A stretch of DNA of 64,000 nt from Mastigamoeba balamuthi. Lineage: Eukaryota; Evosea; Mastigamoebida; Mastigamoebidae. The stretch is taken from contig CACRSC010000031.1 of NCBI GenBank assembly GCA_902651635.1, forward strand, positions 191,705 to 255,704, given 5' to 3'. Below are positions 61,800 through 64,000 of this stretch, one piece after another. The first letter of the stretch is position 1. Each line of letters begins with the position of its first letter. Both the position numbers and the translations under genes were made by a program. The notes beneath the pieces were generated by a model. The model made no database searches. It was not told the DNA's origin and saw only the letters and a list, made by a program, of their open reading frames with translations.

Positions 61800-62060
61800 A
61801 ACTCGTCACTGCCCTTAGCCACTCAACTGTCCTCACCCCCACTGCAAGTGGTGCTTGTGCAATGTTGACTTTTCCATCAGTTTCTGCTTCTGGCCTGCCT
61901 GCCGTGATGCCACCCACTCGTCGATTGTCGCTGTCAAGTTGGCCCCTCTGCCATCAGCCTGCCCACCATCCAGCCCTTCCACCTCTGGACCGCCAGCTCC
62001 GTGCCTCTGTACCACCCAGACACACGCCCTGGTACAGGGCTCGCAGCTCTCCATGCACTG
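61800..62060 (-). pseudogene. decayed fragment of PUS3 3' coding end
   Basis: On the - strand the sequence encodes TATIDEWVASRQAGQKQKLM, against TATLDERVASLGAGRKRKLM in the PUS3 C-terminus, and neighbouring parts align as well (GLDGGQADGRGAN; MEKSTLHKHH). Only the last exon's 3' part is present, with frame disruptions and many C-to-T/G-to-A changes at former CpG sites. It continues directly from repeat copy B in the same order as at the intact locus, so it arose by duplication of genomic DNA and not from mRNA. Confidence 0.8.
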
Positions 62061-62851
62061 TTTCCAGCATCTGCAGGCCTGTTAACTTGCAACACGTGTT
62101 CCTTTTCCCTATATGTCTTGATGCCTCAGTTCCCCCCCCCCCCTTCCCCCTTGCTCACAGGCTCTGGCTCCTGTTTGCCCAGAGTGACACATTGTCAGAG
62201 GCGAAGGTCACAGATGTCTATCAGTCACAGGGATCCGCGGAGTTGGGGAGGTCGCACCCAGATTGTATTGTGTGATGCTTATCTATGCAGACAGAGCAGA
62301 CATTGACTGGGCACCATAACGATTTGCCATTACTACAATTTTGCCCTGATTTCTGTGGTGCCTGCCTCTGGCAGCCGGCCGGTCTGCCAGCTTCCAGAGA
62401 AGTTCTAAGGGGGGAGATCGCTGAGGTGGTCTCGTGGACAAAAGGCATATTGTCAAATAGGCTGTGTGACGACCTGCTCGAATTACAAATGACTGAGAAG
62501 CCCACAGCCACAGTGCCCTGTCGACTTGCGACTGAAGCTCCTGGCATTCACCTTGTGTTGGTCTTGTATAGATCAAAACGGGCCCGCCCCTGAAATGCTT
62601 CACAACTACATGGTGGATCCTTCACACCACTGCTCATGAACAGGAACGAAGATGCAGTGCCTGTAAGTAACGTGCAGCCAACACCTGAGCAGATGCCTCA
62701 GGCCAGTGGTGCACTGCCCAGGTCCTTCGGCCAATTTGCCATTTGCATCTGCCTGCCACTCATGGATCCTGTGCGTGCCACATCTCAGTGTGCGACACAG
62801 GCCAAAAGGGTGCCTGGGTCTGCCTGCACATCTATGGGGCATGGTGTGCAT
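62061..62851. other. CpG-poor region without recognised gene
   Basis: About 790 bases with a lower GC content than the genes to the left. The first part may continue the PUS3-derived copy; 62690-62851 resembles the outer part of copy A in reverse. A C10 run lies at about 62126-62135. No gene was recognised. Confidence 0.4.
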
Positions 62852-63340
62852 GTGTGAGATCACAGCCCTGGGAGCCTGGGAGCTGCTGGGGGTGATTATT
62901 GCTGATGTTTGATCTGTTCAGCAAGAATATCCATAAGATGCTACAAAATATCTCGCGGTGGCCCATAACCACGGATTCCATGCCAGGGACGACTGGGTCA
63001 TGTGGCGGCTGAGCCACAGTGTATGCTTGGCCAGCCGGTGGGCGGGTGCCCGTGGGGAAACCTAGGACCTAGCCACCATGCCACGGCCACAACCCAAATC
63101 AAAAGACAAGTTCCCTTCAACTAACAACCCCACGTCCTCTTTTCGCTGCTTTCATTCCTGAAAGTATGACTTCACACGTTCAGATCATCCAGATTGGATT
63201 CCTGCTCATTCACACGACTGATGCACTGAGTTGCTTGGTTGGTGTCCGTGGTTCATCCTTGGACACAGTTCCAGTCTGCTGTATGGACTTCTGGAACAAG
63301 AAGTTTACTTGCTTTACAAGTTTTTCTCACCAGTTTCACA
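62852..63340. repeat. repeat copy C (same orientation as copy B, most decayed)
   Basis: The core 62852-63125 matches copy B (TATCTCGCGGTGGCCCATAA, CTTGGCCAGCCGGTGGGC) but has more TG/CA in place of CG, for example CCCGTGGGG for CCCGCGGGG. 63126-63340 matches the PUS3 3' flank (ACTGATGCACTGAGTTGCTT). No PUS3 coding part was recognised after it. Confidence 0.8.
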
Positions 63341-63536
63341 CCAGGTGTGCACCAGATGGGCCGAAATCAGTTCCCAGGCTGCAATCAGGCACGAGGTGTG
63401 CATCAGGATTTGCAGCAACCCACCAATTGAAAAGTCTGCACTAACAGCAGGTGATGAAAACTAAAAGAAAGAGATAAGCTAGGCTCACAGTTCTCACCAA
63501 AAGTGCTGGCTGATTATTGTACTTCTGGCAGAAACT
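63341..63536. other. AT-richer junction sequence
   Basis: Sequence between repeat copy C and the terminal-inverted-repeat element; no gene or repeat was recognised. Confidence 0.4.
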
Positions 63537-64000
63537 CAAGGTAGCATTTCACTTTGAATTCCGCATTTCCTCTTTTTCTTAGCAAATATGGTGTGTTGGT
63601 AACATACCATGTCGCCTTCTTGGGGTCTGTATTACTTTTTTCGTTTCTTTTTGCTTTTCCCCACAATTTCCATTTTCACATTTTAGCAGTTTTTCAAATT
63701 CGTTTTAACGTCTGTTTTCAGTGGATAAAATGCAGTGATGACCATATATGTCTGATGAGTGCGAATTCTTCAGAAACAGTTATCTGTCAGACTCTCTGCT
63801 GACATTTCCACCAGCAGATAGCTCTCTGCCACTGGTAGATGCATTTTCCTGTGTTTTCCCTACTTTTACACTTGGATTGTGCCTCTTTAAGGTGTTTTTA
63901 GTTATTTTTCTTGAGAAAACCCCCTTTCTTCCATAAATAATCAAGCAGTTTTTGCTAAGAAAAAGAGGAAATGCGGAATTCAAAGTGAAATGCTACCTTG
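63537..64000. mobile_element. short element with 50-base perfect terminal inverted repeats (MITE-like)
   Basis: The first 50 bases (63537-63586, beginning CAAGGTAGCATTTCAC) recur exactly as reverse complement at the last 50 bases of the window (63951-64000). The interior of about 360 bases is strongly AT-rich with no coding frame of note. This is the layout of a non-autonomous DNA transposon. The right end coincides with the window edge, so the inverted repeat may be longer and the target-site duplication cannot be seen. Confidence 0.75.

Noticed and set aside
1-64000. Operon-like or prokaryotic organisation, CRISPR arrays, Shine-Dalgarno sites
   Set aside because: Introns, eukaryotic core genes and divergent single-gene promoters throughout; no regularly spaced short repeats were seen.

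Overview
This window is nuclear DNA of a GC-rich, intron-dense microbial eukaryote. Genes are broken by many short GT-AG introns, mostly about 40-90 bases, and joining the exons restores continuous conserved proteins. The set includes RPB5, PNO1, ribosomal protein eL41, PUS3, a UBR-type E3 ligase, a pecanex protein, a ROCO GTPase and a PTEN/auxilin-like protein. Gene density, the short introns and the signalling repertoire fit a free-living heterotrophic protist such as an amoebozoan or apusomonad, but nothing here fixes the lineage. All exon boundaries were read by eye from splice signals, reading phase and protein homology.

Layout. 1-2.2 kb: the end of an unidentified + gene and a secreted VMO-I-fold protein. 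2.8-10 kb (- strand): an armadillo-repeat protein and a Rad5/SHPRH-like SNF2-RING ATPase. 10.3-14.9 kb: a LRR-Roc-COR (ROCO) GTPase, an esterase and a small Cys-containing protein. 15.7-19.4 kb: a double-WWE protein with a C-terminal TQGP/macro-like domain, divergent from PNO1. 19.8-30.2 kb: a coiled-coil protein with a degenerate class III cyclase domain, a family-4 glycosyltransferase, and a probably myristoylated protein with two cyclase domains. 30.7-38.3 kb: RPB5, a 25-residue eL41 gene and a UBR E3 ligase. 38.3-46.1 kb: a PTEN/auxilin-like inactive phosphatase divergent from a 17-exon ADP-ribosyltransferase/armadillo fusion. 46.2-54.8 kb: a small protein, pecanex and two tandem F-box paralogs. 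55.9-64 kb: PUS3, another armadillo protein, then a zone of inverted and direct copies of the PUS3 3' end and a terminal-inverted-repeat element.

How they fit together. Many genes lie head to head over 170-460 bases, and an AATATC-type motif recurs about 45-90 bases before at least seven start codons. Two themes stand out. One is ADP-ribose signalling: an arginine-type ART domain and a WWE plus possible macro-like protein. The other is cyclic-nucleotide signalling: a tandem cyclase whose two halves look catalytically complementary, next to a pseudo-cyclase. The assembly contains one N flanked by an exact 114-base duplication that breaks a gene and is best read as an artefact. The last 3 kb have a lower-GC, CpG-poor, repeat-rich composition.
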